From NCBI GenBank assembly GCA_001414345.1, contig LLCB01000261.1:1-64000 (forward strand): a DNA stretch of 64,000 nucleotides, written 5' to 3'. Positions 11,890 to 23,989 of the stretch are shown here, one piece after another (position 1 is the first letter of the stretch; each line of letters starts with the position of its first letter). The notes under the pieces were generated by a model. It worked only from the letters and a program-made list of their open reading frames with translations, was not told where the DNA came from and ran no database searches. The DNA is from Hymenoscyphus infarciens (taxonomy: Eukaryota; Ascomycota; Leotiomycetes; Helotiales; Helotiaceae). A program made the translations under genes and the position numbers.

Positions 11890-12787
11890 AAAGTGTAGGA
11901 TAATATAAGACGAGTCGGATTTAGCTAGAGCGTCTAAGAGCTTATAGTAATATATACTAGGTATAATATTAGTACACTTAATATACCTAGTATACTTAGT
12001 ATACTTAAGTCTTAAGTATACTATTAAAACACTAGTTATAATAAAGGTAATAGCTAGTATACTTTATACTAAGTATATTAAGTATACTAGTAGTAATAAT
12101 AATAATAAATATAATTAAGGTTCTTATTTATTATTTTATTATCCTATATAATTTTTAATATATTATAAAGTATATTAAGTAATCTACTTAAGATCTAAAG
12201 TCTTACTTATTCCTTCTTCTTCTAACTTTCTTATTTTATCTCTTTCTTTAATTATAATATATTTAAATATCTTTTACTTCTTTATATAAACTATCTTACT
12301 ATATTACCTACTACTTATAGTAACTATATAATATTAGTACTATTTCTTCTTTATTTTTTATAACCTATCTATTTTCTAACTAGCTTTAGAGCCTACTCTT
12401 TAGTAGCTCTTTTAGATAACTTTTATAATACTTCCTTTAATATTATTAATATTTATTAGAGCTCTAGTTCTATTACTATCCTATTATTCTTTTATCTAAA
12501 ATATTAATATACTATTTCTTTAACTATTATTCTATATTTTACTTTTAATATTACTAGGCTAGTTTACTCTTCTACTCTAGTAACTTAGTCTCTACTCTTA
12601 TACTTTTTACTCTTACTTACTATACTTACCTATTCTCTATTAAGTATACTATTACTATAAGCTAGGGAGAGAGGGGGCGAGGGAGCGAGAGAGTGAGCAA
12701 ACATTTCAGTGGAAAGTTTTTCCTAGTATAGGTAAGAGGAGTTTAGTAAAAGTAGTAAATAATCCCCTCCCCCCCCCCTCTCTCTCT

Positions 12788-12832
<45 letters not shown>

Positions 12833-13070
12833 TCTCCCTCTCTCCCTCTCTTCCTTATTTATCTAGAAATAATAGAAAGAATATAATATAATAGTAAAGA
12901 GATAATAGCGAGGGGGCGATAGTAAGAGGGCAATATTACTACTATATATAATATATATTTTATTCTCCCTCTCTATTCTCTAATTAGATAGTTAAGACTA
13001 TCTAACCTAAATATAAAGAGGGGGAATTTAAATTAGAAATTATTCTCTTTTATACTTATAGAAAGTAACA
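11890..13070. other. A+T-rich RIP-like block
   Basis: Strongly A+T-rich, rich in TA and nearly free of CA and TG, lying between the two paralogous genes. It is probably a mutated transposon relic, but no terminal repeats or coding frame could be recognised. Its right end is a short (TTACGAT)n tract around 13074-13097. Confidence 0.6.
12764..12853. repeat. Pyrimidine microsatellite (C)n-(CT)n
   Basis: A 90-base pure pyrimidine tract: a poly-C run followed by CT dinucleotides with a few CCT interruptions. It lies inside the A+T-rich block. Confidence 0.9.
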
Positions 13071-13938
13071 TTTTACGATTTACGATTTACGATTTCCTAT
13101 TTGCGATTTAGTTAATCTGACTTTTTGGTATATTCAGGATGCCGTATTAGGGGAGTATCAATCCCACCGGAGTACTTACACGCATTCAGTGTACGATTTT
13201 ACAATTTGGGAGGGGGAAGTACCACTATACTATTCAAGCATCATATACATGAACAGCGTGATCAATCAAAATACCACAATTGCACTTAAAAGAAGCTTCT
13301 TCTGAATGGTCAAGACCCCACTCTATACCTTTATCTTTCACGAGGCTAAAAGATTCCACAGGAGGTTCTCCGCTTTTAAAAATAAGTCTCACGGTATCAA
13401 TAATAAGATATGGCGCATTTAAAAATAAAAAGATTTCTTTTTGTGGGTTTTACGTTACATGTAAGAGTCCAGTTTTCCCTCCGCAAAACAGTAGTAAGGA
13501 AAAAGCTCCCGAGTCCAGTGTACCATGAATGAGTAGAAGAAAATTGTGCAGAAAGCCAGTGGCAATTCCACGACTTGTGCCACAGAAGTTCCCAGCTACA
13601 ATTTCAAGGTGATTAGGTATGGAAAACAAAGGTCTGATCTCCAACCCAATACCCCCCAAGACACAACCGTGACAATAACAAAATGAAAAAGGGTTCCGGG
13701 ATCACGGAAGTTGAGATAGGTAAGATGAAATAAAAAGCGAGGGTCTTGCAGAGACAAAAGTCATGAGGAATTCAAGGACCCCAGGTGCAGCTACCGCAGT
13801 CCCAACTACAGTTTCAGAATGCAAAGCTCGGCTCCCAACCTACTCCCCCATAGGTTATAAACCAAGTCCATAGCTGCTCCACCTTTAGTCAAGGTGGGGG
13901 CATGCTCTGTGGCTGACAGTGGCTTACGCATTTTCTCC
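13071..13938. other. Intergenic region
   Basis: Normal composition. No gene recognised; short open frames at 13280-13528 (+) and 13450-13659 (-) overlap and show no family resemblance. It holds the 3' flank of the long paralogue. Confidence 0.45.
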
Positions 13939-16712
13939 CTACTCTCGACGTCTTTGGCGTTTAGCTGGCTTTCTCTCAGTTTCAGAGTCAGACGCATGCT
14001 CTTGTTCCTTTCGGAAGGTGCTGAGGGATTGCGGTGGCGCGACTTCTGTCTCTTGCGTGAGAGAATTCTGCAAATCTTCAACCGAAGGTGTGGCCGTGTT
14101 ACCACCTGGGCTCAAGGGTTGATTTGGTTCTTCGCTTGGGCTGTTTGGAAGCCGAGGTTGATTGGAGATTGCCTCTGACTCTTCGTTGACTGAGTCCTCC
14201 GCTTCTGCGATATTACGTACTCTTTCTCCCTCCTTCGCTGCCTCTTCCAATTCTTTGTCCTCGAAATGCTTCTCTGCCAGACGATACTTATCTAGTCTGC
14301 CGCGGGGCCTATAATGACGCCATAGTTCCTCACGTACATAGTCTGCTCTTTGTTTCTCTGTAAACCGAGCTGCTTCGTCAAATTTCAGCCTACTTCCCGG
14401 AGATAAACTGTTTATAGCAGTCTGAGCGCCTTCATTGTCTCCTGGTTGCAAAGAAGAAAATCTTCTCTCCCATTCGTCATCGAAGGTTTTGGTAAATAAC
14501 TGCATAAACCCATATGCGTCGTAGGGCTGAGGGGGGAAGTGAGCAAAGTCGGGTTTCATATTTCTCCAATTGACGCCTTCTTGATTACATCCCTTTTGGT
14601 TTGGCTTCTTTGCTAACTTGCTATTCGTCGACTGGGATCGTTTGTGGAAAGCATCGAGAAGTAAACCATACGCACTTTCTGCTGTTAAAACATTTGCTTT
14701 CTTGGTCTTGGAAGTATTGTTGTGTGAGGTGTTTTCGGTAATATCATGATGAAGGCGAGTGGTAGTCGAACCGTCATTTCTGGTTTGAGTACTTTGTCCC
14801 ACCCCTCCTTGCCAATTGTTTGTCTTGGTGGTGTGGGAGTTGTTATCGAGTAGGCCATTTGCGGCAGCCCATTGTTGATCGCGAGATGCTGTGAAGGGAT
14901 TGCTGTTCGAATGTCCCTTGCCATTGGAATTGCTACGTTTAGCTACGACAGAAGTTCTTCTCTTTGTACTGCGTTTATACTTAGATGCGCAGTCGGGGTA
15001 ACGAAAACCACTATCTTCTAGCGATATTGTTTGCTGATAACTTCGAAGAAACGTTAGCAGATATTCAACAGGACGATGAGCGGAGGAGAGACTTACCCAA
15101 GGGAGGGAAGCTGTTGAGACTGTGGAACAAACAGTTTCGTGTTCCGAGTGGATCCAACTTGCCCTTCAGTCGGGGACTCGAATGACGCAATTCTTTTGGA
15201 AAGAGAAAGAGCCACTCTATCAGCGATCATTCTGGGGGATAATCTGATGTAAGTACGATCTGAATAACGAGGGCCCTCAAACCATTCTAAATCCATTCTG
15301 GTCTTATCGATAACGTCTTCCAGGACAGCACTGGGCCAATGCTTCCAACTGCTAGTATCAACGTCTTCTGGAACACCGATCTTGACAATATAGATTCGAA
15401 GTTCAGAAGTCCAACCCCCAATAGTGTTGTCTGGTTTGACGTTGCGGCTATCAAAGATTCGCTCCACCTTTTTAGACCAGAAAGCCAAGCTGGGGTCCTT
15501 GGTGTCTGTGAAATAGCGGAGTTCGAAACGAGAGGCAATGAGTTCGTTGGTTAATATACACTCAAACCCAATTTGGGGCTCAACATGGACGACTTCGATG
15601 TAGTTACCATCTCGCTCATGCTCAATAAGTGGTTTACTGCCTGCCAAATTCTCTGCCTGGGTAGCAGTATTGCCTTCCAGTCCCTGTGCAAAGCCGTGAT
15701 GTTCCGAGTCTTGGTTGTGGGTAGATGGTAACCCTCCATAGGACGGACCAGGTGTCGCCCGCTCATAGTCAATGAACGTGATTTTCCCCCTCTTCATTTG
15801 GGTATGGATTATATCATCGCCGAGATAAGGCGGGCAGGGATGGTGGCTTATCAGGTTGTGTGCGTTCCATGTGTTGAGTCCATGTACTTGCGGGAGGAAA
15901 CGGCCAGTCGTGCTTGATATTGGGTCATAGCTACTCTTAAAGTTAGTGTTTTATCTTTGGGAGTAATGGAGGACAAAGCGAAATGTACAAGGTGCCTATT
16001 GGTCTTTGACTATTGATAGCACGCTGTGCCATATCCCCATTGTTGTTTCGGCGGTGGGTGATTGCACTTGCAAGCTCGATAAGGCCGCTTGATGAAGGAT
16101 GTGTTGCAGAGCTAGGAACAGGTTGGAGCCCGTGACTATATCCTGTGTGGTATCCTTTGCTAGTAGTGATGGCTCTGCTCAGTGTTGATATAGGTGTGAC
16201 CGATTGAGAAGGAGTGGCAGCTGCTAGTCTGGATCTTGCAAGTGAACTGGGTGGCCGTAGAGTAGTTTCATGTACGATGGAGGGTCGGGGCCTACATAAT
16301 ACGTTAGTGCGACATCCCGAAAGGATCGAGAGGGAGTGACTTACGCGCTACTCGGTGGGTTCATGGGATGGGGAGCATTGGTGGACTCCTGTTGCATAAC
16401 TTGATTGTCGTTGGCATGACCTGTGCTGGTGTCGTATGGCTGTGAGCTGGGGGTTTCCGATGAAAGCACTGTTGACAGCCATGAGCGGCGAGTATGTTGA
16501 GATTGTGGGCTAGATCCCGAACGATGACAGCGACCAGTTCTGCTAGCACTTGAGAGATCTGCTACCGCATGAGGCGTCATGGAAGCGGCCGATCGAGCTT
16601 CTGTTGGTGGAATGAGAGGATTGTCAGTATGAGGGTTCTTGCCTGCATCGGTCGATGAATCGACATCGAGGTCGAGCTCGGGGAGCTTGTGTCTCTCCGG
16701 GGGTCTCGACAT
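13939..16712 (-). CDS. Unknown 845-aa protein, long paralogue of the gene at 10078-11367
   Basis: Four exons on the minus strand: 16712-16345, 16291-15989, 15933-15097 and 14968-13939, 845 aa with consistent phases. Introns are 53, 55 and 128 nt. Residues 1-270 are a Ser/Pro/Thr/His-rich, probably disordered region (start MSRPPERHKLPELDLDVD). The conserved block, about residues 333-460, aligns with residues 15-150 of the other gene: YIEVVHVEPQIGFE, SRFELRYFTDTKDP, RIYIVKIG, MDLEWFEGPRYSD. The C-terminal 340 residues are polar, rich in Asn/Ser/Thr, with a charged helical part (about 590-760) and an end KRQRRRE that resembles a nuclear localisation signal. No enzyme motif is visible. The two genes look like a divergent tandem duplication with independent changes to their low-complexity arms. 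Function unknown. Confidence 0.75.
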
Positions 16713-17885
16713 TCTTGCTCGTGAGCACTTTTCTTTATGCGACTTGTAGATTCGGGTTGGGGTTTGAAAGAAAGTATGCTGGTAAAGTGCTGTGGAAGGT
16801 TGGAGGAAGAGACAGTGCTAAAATAGGTGTGAGCTTATGGCACACTTCGATTGTCTAGACCACTTTGGGAAGTGCCTACGGGGATGTGGTTGTGCTTAGA
16901 TGGGTGGTCCATCTCCCTAGAAACTACGCAATTGAAGAACAACAAGCAAACGTGTACTGCATGAACAACCTTACAACTCCACAACTCAACAGCTGCACAT
17001 CGCTCTCATTGGAAAGAGCAGGTTAAATGGAAGTTCACAGTTCATTTACCATACTTTAAGATAGTACAGAATTCAAGATTATCAATTGTAAACCTTCATT
17101 GTCCTGAAGGATGAAAGCAGTAAGGAGTGGAACCGAGATGAGTCCAACTGAAAAAGGGGTACTCCGTCACCTGACCAAACCACTCAAGCTGCCATGAACA
17201 ATAAAAAGGAGCTATTTCTCTATCAAGAACAGCCTTTGGGATTAAAGAGTTACTTACAAGAAAGAAAATCGATGCAGGTTTTATTTGAGTGTGATATATC
17301 AAGACGTCGAGCTTCCAATTCACCAAAACTGGACCCCACGAGATCCCAGCATGAAATTTCCCACTAAATTTTCTGGAGTTTCTTCAAGCAGCCATATAAT
17401 ATTGCATTGCAAAAGAAGAAGAAGAAGAAGCACTTCAACGTATAAGTTTCCCTGACGACCAAAGTAGCAATCACCACATACTCTATCCCACCTCACGGGT
17501 GAACACCCACCATCACTTACCAAGATACAAGCTAGCACGATTGAAGATTGCTCGAGTCAATTTTCTTTTAGTCTTGATACACAGTTACAATTTTCTCGTT
17601 TTACCCAGTTTTCAAGGGTCCCATTTCCCACCAAAAACCCTCCTATGCCTGAGCGATTCTCGCAGAAACCCTTTTTCGTAAGCTGCACTATTTTCCTGTC
17701 CCTCCAGAACGCCAGTACTCATGCTGACAACTCTCTATCTCAAACTCCACATTTTCAGACCCGGCCCTTTTTGATTTTCAGTCCCATTCCATGCAAACAC
17801 ACTTTTCACTTCCCAGCAACCAAGTAGCAGCACCATCAACACCCCGCTCCACTCTCAAGCGCACGAGCAGACATACACAAAAACC
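16713..17885. other. Intergenic region with the shared upstream motif
   Basis: The probable promoter of the long paralogue (minus strand) plus the 3' flank of the GH114 gene. A motif shared with the upstream region of the short paralogue lies at 17154-17190. No gene recognised. Confidence 0.45.
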
Positions 17886-18980
17886 TCAACACACCTCAAC
17901 CCAATCTCCCAAATCCTGCTTCTTCAACAAACCCGAGAATCCCCACGTATCCCCACCACCCCCTTCAACCCCCACCCCCCTACAAAGCTTCTCCCTCGTC
18001 TCCTTGTTGACCCCCAAATCATCCCCTAAATTTTGCACATACTCAATATGAAAAACCGGTTTCCCCATGTCCACAAAAGGGCAAAACCTATTACATTCCC
18101 CAAAAACAACACACTGTTCATTAACAACCCATTGCATCCTTTCTTTCATCCCCTCCACCAGATCTCCCGCATTCTTAAGACCAATGGAAAGATTCAGTGC
18201 GTGAGCTTCATCGATAAGGAAGTTGAGGTAATCGGTCGCCGTTTGGATAGTAAGAGGGAAACCAGAGGTAGCGGTATAGCCATCGATGTTATCGGGGTCT
18301 ATGCCATCGCAACCCATATCCTGTGCTTTGCGGATTCGCGAGGACATGATCTTGCGAACGGAGGGGGAAGAAGTATTAAGCCACCGCTCGCCTGGCCAAC
18401 CCGCTAACTCTCTTCCACAATCCCCGCTCTTGAACTGGTCAGAATCCGGACGAAAGTCCTCATACGACCCAGCAGAGAAATAACAAATCACCTTCCGTCC
18501 CAGACCCTGCAACCTCTTGACCGTCTCGGGCGTATTCTCAAACATATCGATATCATACACACCAACATTCGCATCGAACTTTCCCAGTGGTTGCTTCAAA
18601 ACAATCTGCCACGTCGTTCCAGCAGTCGGTTGCCACCAACTGCCATTGTTCCCCGTCGTATTCAAGGGCGGAGTCTTAGAGCCACCCTGATCAGCGGGTG
18701 TGGTAGTATTTGTGGCATTGTCTGGAGGATCAGCTTGCGCTCTTATGCCCTGCTCGATCCCTACACCCAGGGCGATGATGATGAATATCACGACGAGGGA
18801 GAGGACAATCCAATATCTCTTCGATCGTCGTTGGAAGACTGCTGAGCGGCGACGGAGGGCTGTGGTGTCAAATTCGACACGGCGGGTCGTAGGCGATCTG
18901 GAGGTAAGGGCACGAGTGGCCGAGTTTTGGCGTGAAGGTATCTCGGTTGGACGTGAGGAGAAGAGGGTTGACAGGCGCAT
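17886..18980 (-). CDS. ega3: GH114 endo-alpha-1,4-galactosaminidase, type II membrane protein
   Basis: Intronless, 364 aa. The N-terminal 55 residues are basic and cytosolic-looking. Residues 57-76 (YWIVLSLVVIFIIIALGVGI) form a single membrane anchor, followed by an Asn/Thr/Pro linker (about 80-115) and the catalytic domain to the C-terminus. The domain shows family motifs: a WQIVL strand (124-128), VYDIDMFEN (141-149), CYFSAGSYED (166-175) and GCDGIDPDNIDGY (223-235) with the acidic residues typical of GH114. In Aspergillus fumigatus, Ega3 is a membrane-anchored GH114 enzyme that cuts galactosamine stretches of the exopolysaccharide galactosaminogalactan. The neighbouring agd3-like gene and the sph3-like gene beyond the transposon block support the same assignment here. 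The start was chosen because it is the only one that gives a complete anchor. Orthology rests on motifs and neighbours, not on a tree. Confidence 0.88.
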   Translation of the reverse strand: MRLSTLFSSRPTEIPSRQNSATRALTSRSPTTRRVEFDTTALRRRSAVFQRRSKRYWIVLSLVVIFIIIALGVGIEQGIRAQADPPDNATNTTTPADQGGSKTPPLNTTGNNGSWWQPTAGTTWQIVLKQPLGKFDANVGVYDIDMFENTPETVKRLQGLGRKVICYFSAGSYEDFRPDSDQFKSGDCGRELAGWPGERWLNTSSPSVRKIMSSRIRKAQDMGCDGIDPDNIDGYTATSGFPLTIQTATDYLNFLIDEAHALNLSIGLKNAGDLVEGMKERMQWVVNEQCVVFGECNRFCPFVDMGKPVFHIEYVQNLGDDLGVNKETREKLCRGVGVEGGGGDTWGFSGLLKKQDLGDWVEVC

Positions 18981-20106
18981 TATGAAGGTGGTGAGAGTTC
19001 ATTTGGTGCCATCTGAGAGGAACTAGGAAATGGTCTGGTAACCTGATTAATGGAGCAGAAGAATCGTGAAAATGAATTGACCAGAGGAAGTAGAAGTCAT
19101 CGAACTTGGTGTGACAGTAACCTCTGATGTAAACACCCCAAACTGAAAACGAAGCTATGCCATCTAGTCCAATCATCAAGACGACATCACTGCGCTAGCA
19201 ACTATAAGAGAATGAAAACTACTGAGAGTGAATTACGAAAAAAAGACAAACAAAATCATATGTCCACATCAACTGTTCCACCCCCACCAAATTCACATCG
19301 TGCGCCAAGAGGAAAATTTCACTAAACACGAGCCTCCCAGCAGATCAAAAAACCTGCGGCACGAGATGAGATACTATCGTCCCCATCAAGTCAGTTAGTG
19401 TGGTGATGTGTACATATCCCTCATACAACTCTAGCCGACAGGGCTGAGTTCAAAAAATGCGGGGTCAAAACAGTGAACAACCCCCACCACCACAACCATT
19501 CTACTCCAAACAAGAAGCCTTCTCAACCAAAAAGGAAGAACACCATGATCGACAATCAAACTATCGATTGCGCAATTTAAGAAAGCTTGTTTGGAGATCC
19601 TAACAAGGGATATCGCTTGGAAATATGCGTGGCCACCTTCCATATTTGCATACCCATGCCATGGTTGTTGGAAGACTTGATCTTGGAACTTGGTGAATCT
19701 TGGGTGGTTGTACGATAAACGAGATATGAACAAAACTGAAACTAGAAGGTCATTCCAAGGACTTCCTTAACTCACATCTGCATGCCCGAAATATTCGATG
19801 ACGAGCGATGGCGCAAGCAAATTCTAAACATTGTGTGGGTGGGTGTGATGCAGTTGCACCGTGTGCAGTTGCGACTATTGATGTCGTGCAGCCCCAAAAT
19901 CGGGGTACATACCCCCTACCAAGGGGTAAATGCAATGCACTCGTCAAGAAAAAGAAACGTTACTACCTTCCACAAACAGAAGAGCTGCGGCTACCGATTT
20001 CCATTATGTAATATTCTTTTGTATCCATTACTTCCTTTCACCACATCGCCCTACTTCATCTATCACCCCATTTATACCTTCCACCAAAATTCTTACGACC
20101 GCCTCT
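18981..20106. other. Intergenic region between agd3-like and ega3-like genes
   Basis: 1.1 kb holding the terminator of the upstream gene and the promoter of the GH114 gene, both on the minus strand. No other gene or RNA recognised. Confidence 0.45.
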
Positions 20107-22862
20107 TCAAGAATAAAAATCAACCGGACTCGTCAAAGTAAACGTGACAGGAGAACCCGTCAATTGAACCCATATCGTCAAAGGATCAGTTCCTATTTTA
20201 GAACATGAGTAAAGAAAGCTTAAAATCGCGTGCGACGAGAGAAAAACAACTCACCCAGTTGCTCCGTTACAAATCCCTGTGTATCAGTCACTGTGCCTGG
20301 AACGGTGACTGGAATCTTTTCCGAGCAAGTGTTGCCCGTGGTAGTAAGAGTGATTGCGGTGATGGCTTTTGCTGTTGGGTCGGCGGAATACGTGAGGGTG
20401 GGGCTGCACGCATCTCTATTCTTGCGATTGAGAAATGAGAGGGCGAGCTAGGAGATGGTAAGTATTTCATGTAGAGGAATCAGACAATGGATTGCAATAT
20501 TTACATCGTCGTGTTTTAAAGAGATAACCGGCCAGGTGACACTGAAGCCCAAGAGTTAGCGTTCAGTTCATTAAATTCAGAGTTCAAACTTACAGCCGGA
20601 TGAGTTCCGTCGTCATGGTCTCTACCCATGTTTGCAGCATCGAATAATTCTCCGCGACTCCATTAACTGTAGTCGTAGGAACTGGAACTGTGAGACAATT
20701 CAAATTGGCTTGATGAAACATAAAAGCATCATGATGGAGACCAAGAAGATGTCGAACATTGGTATTCTTTTCGATCGCAATCAGGTCGTCGTAATTTCCG
20801 GTGCCATGAGCAGTGTCATGCCATTCGAGCACAGTACAATCAGGTACAGCACACTTTCAAATCATTAGACGAAAAATTCTGGGCTGGCGTCGGAAACTCA
20901 CATTGTAGTAAATATTTGAAGCCCAACGTGGGGTTATTTGAATACCATCATAGCCGTTGTCGGCGACAGTTGTAACAAGCGGCCAGTGCTCGTTTTTCTG
21001 TTGAATGTCAGTGATTAATCACAAGTGAGAAGTCCTTCTACTCACGGTATTCATGAGTACAGGTCGCGTGTTATCGCCAACGACATAAGTAATACCATTA
21101 TCCTTCCAAGCTTGGAGCGCATCGCCGTTGTGCAAGCCAGTAATTGCTGGAGGGATAATACCCTGGGAACTGAATCGAGAAGCATTTGCTATGCCTACTT
21201 GATTGAGCCAAGCGACGTTCCAGGTTATTTCTCGACTAACATCAAAATATGTCGCGTTATTTTCATCCTCATGACTTGAAAGTTAGTGTTGCTTTCACAA
21301 GAGAGTCCACAGTAACATACGTAAAAGTATGAGAGACGTGCGCAAAAGCATCTCGATTCGCCGGCGTAGCCCACCATGTCTTGAGGGCATCAAGATCCGT
21401 ACATGAGGTGGTGTAAGGATACTCATCAGGTGAGTTAGGCCAAAGGTCGGTTCCAGTTCCAAGAGGTTTGGCAAATTCGAGAGGAGTATCAATCTGTTCA
21501 TCGTACTCAATGGGTCCAATTCCACATTGTCTCTCTCCTCTCGTGGTATCCGCGGCATCCTTGGTAAAATGTTAGGAATTGATAAGACCTGGGGTGAATA
21601 TGCCTACCTCAATATTACCATTGCCATTGTGACCGACCTCTACAAAATAATCGCTTCCAGCGGGTAGTTTGCTATTTACGGTTGCCATCCACGTAATGTG
21701 CTGAGCCAAATCTTGGGAGCCAATCAAATACTCACCCCCGACAGGACTATAAAGCTCGGTGGTTAAAAACATATCATCAACTACGTATCACATTAGATTG
21801 TTGGTCGGAAATCTCACGTTCGATGCTTACCTTGAGTGTTCAAATTAATTCGTCGATATCCTGCATATAAGCCTCTCGTCGCCCATGTGATCCAAGCATG
21901 ATTAAGAAAATTTGAAGTGGCACTCCAGTCAGACGCGAACCCTGTAAACCAGACCATCTGAATACATTAGCTGTGTAAAAATAATGCACCAAGAGAAAAA
22001 TCACCTGTTGTCGACCACCAAAGGTGTTGATAACTGCTGCTGTTGATTTATTGGCAAAAGATGCTGCGGGTGCAAATTGAGCAATTTCAATAGCGTGCGA
22101 TGGATCAGTAATTTTGGCTGGGTAATGCCAAAGTCCTGACGTACTGACCCCCTCACCACTGGTATTGTGTTAGAAATTTCTTTTAAAATGATGATTGGAA
22201 ACTTACAGCTTGAGCCCAGCCGTCGGGAAAGCAGTTGAATTGGAAATACTTATTAATTGTTCCACACCAGTGTCACAACATGAACCCAGGGCCGTTGCTC
22301 CAGTTTCAGCACTAGGGAATACATCCAAGCGGACCATTCGAACTGCAAAATTGACCTGGTATTGATATAGTGTTGCCCATTGATCTTGTGTAAGTGCGCT
22401 CTCAAAAGAATTTTCGTATTGATAGCTGACTTCTGACAGGATAACAATAGCTCCGTAATTTCCTGCCGTCACGCTACTGTTGAGAACAGGCAGCTCAGCG
22501 CCATCCTTTGGCACCAGAACTACTTGATATGGAATCCCATAACCATTCAGCCCGGAAAATGCAGAATAAGAGGATGGGGCGTCACGTGCCAAAATTAACA
22601 CGGTACTTGCTGTAGTGGTGATGGCAACGTCGGGGGTAGGATCGTCAACTTCTGCGGGACTACTTGATGTGTTCAGCTTGACCACAGCATTGTTGATTTT
22701 TGCAAGAACCGTAGGTACGATTGGGGCTGCCACTCGAGTTGCCGCCGGTATTTGAATAGGCTCCGATCTCGCATTTAACTTTTTGTTGTGAAGATTGGCA
22801 GCGTTTGCAGAAAAGAAGAATATTGCTAACAGAGCGGTCTTGAAAATGGCATTGGACAACAT
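20107..22862 (-). CDS. agd3: Agd3-like polysaccharide deacetylase (galactosaminogalactan deacetylase family)
   Basis: Eleven exons on the minus strand: 22862-22207, 22158-22005, 21957-21831, 21780-21608, 21559-21321, 21274-21046, 20997-20902, 20853-20594, 20541-20505, 20447-20255, 20192-20107. All phases agree and give 749 aa, a little shorter than Aspergillus Agd3 as I remember it. Introns are 46-62 nt. Residues 1-21 are a signal peptide (start MLSNAIFKTALLAIFFFSAN). Recognised stretches are YSAFSGLNGYGIPYQVVLVP, GLWHYPAKITDPS, MVWFTGFASDWSATSNF and VDDMFLTTELYSP with its Asp pair. They are followed by a His-rich metal-site motif AHVSHTFTHEDENNATYFD and, near the C-terminus, LTTTGNTC and VTVPGTVTDTQGF. 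Agd3 is secreted and removes acetyl groups from galactosaminogalactan, giving a cationic adhesive polymer. The start at 22862 is preferred over the in-frame upstream ATG at 23129 because it places the signal peptide at the N-terminus. The gene is intact despite the RIP-mutated block about 970 bp upstream. Confidence 0.9.
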
Positions 22863-23826
22863 CTTGGGACAGAGAAGAAGAAGGAGCTCAAAGAATGACT
22901 GGAATGACACCAAGGACGGTGGTAATTGGCAACTGCCAGAACCTCTATTATAGGAACTCGAAGAAAAAAAGGACAACGAATGGATGATGCAGAAAACGCC
23001 CCATGTCAAACTCTCCGACCAGCCCGCTTGGATTGGGAAAATCATTGTAACCATGCCCCTGATCCCTGATCCATTGTGAACTTGCAAGGCAAGTCTCATG
23101 GGATGGGTGCCATGAATGGATTGCCGCAAAGTGACGATCCATTCTGCAGGCTAGAAAGAACTGCTCCCAGCAAAGCCGCGCGGTATGAAGGTTGTGACCA
23201 GACCATTGCTTTCCGAAAAAGGAAGAAAGGGACCAAGATGCAAGATGTTCGGGAAGCGATCGAATGTTCATGGCGACTAGCATACGAGGTGGACATCAAC
23301 AGGGTGAGCTCGTGGCCGCCTTCGTGTATGATACCATCGGCACTTGGCGGTGGAGGTTGGACGAAGGAACTGGATATCAAGGTGATGATGAATCGTGAGC
23401 CTCGCCATGATGCAGATATCAGGGGTCGACGTCTAAGAGTCGGAAGTTACCAAGATGGTTAGATGAGATGCAGGTGGTGGACGGAAGAACAGTTCTCACG
23501 GTCTCGGGACAAGTGAGGGAAGAAATCGGCTACGGAGCCCTGAGGGTACATGAAAGGCTGCGGGGTGAGAACCAAATTTGTCGAGTGCATATAACCAGAC
23601 GATGTGTGGTACTACTTACTACTTACGACCAATATTTTACTGGTTTGGGAATGGTGCAAGAATGGGTAAATGGTTGTCATTTGGAAGAAGAGGAAGGAGT
23701 CAGGGCAGGATGTTGATATTAGCCCGCGGGCCAAGACGGCTGCTTCCGAGGACCGGGAACGGATACCGATCACGTGCTGTGGTCCGAGTTGGGACTGAAG
23801 TGGTGCACTGAAGTGGGTCTCCCATA
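22863..23826. other. Upstream region of the agd3-like gene
   Basis: Normal composition up to the edge of the retrotransposon block. It probably carries the agd3 promoter, which ends only about 970 bp before the 5' LTR. Small overlapping frames on both strands (23076-23872) show no family resemblance. Confidence 0.45.
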
Positions 23827-23830
23827 AGGT

Positions 23831-23989
23831 TGTTGGGGCGATAATCGCTTCGGCGCTTATCCGGCCTGACAATTCACTTTGCCTATACTTAGATGTTTAA
23901 GGCCTTTTATAGCTAGTCTCCTCTTTTATTATCTATATATAATATAATACTTTAACCCCTATCTCTGGATACTAGGCTACTGTTATATA
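23831..23989 (+). repeat. 5' LTR of the outer Gypsy element
   Basis: 159 bp, matching 40780-40938. The outer (left) 60 bases keep many G and C residues, while the inner (right) end is mutated to A+T. Confidence 0.88.

Noticed and set aside
14685..14924. 79-codon minus-strand frame starting MARDIRTAIPSQ
   Set aside because: It is out of frame with the spliced long paralogue, whose exon 4 covers this region with matching phase.
22203..23129. Upstream ATG at 23129 as the start of the agd3-like protein
   Set aside because: It would put 89 residues before a clear signal peptide; the ATG at 22862 gives a normal secreted N-terminus.
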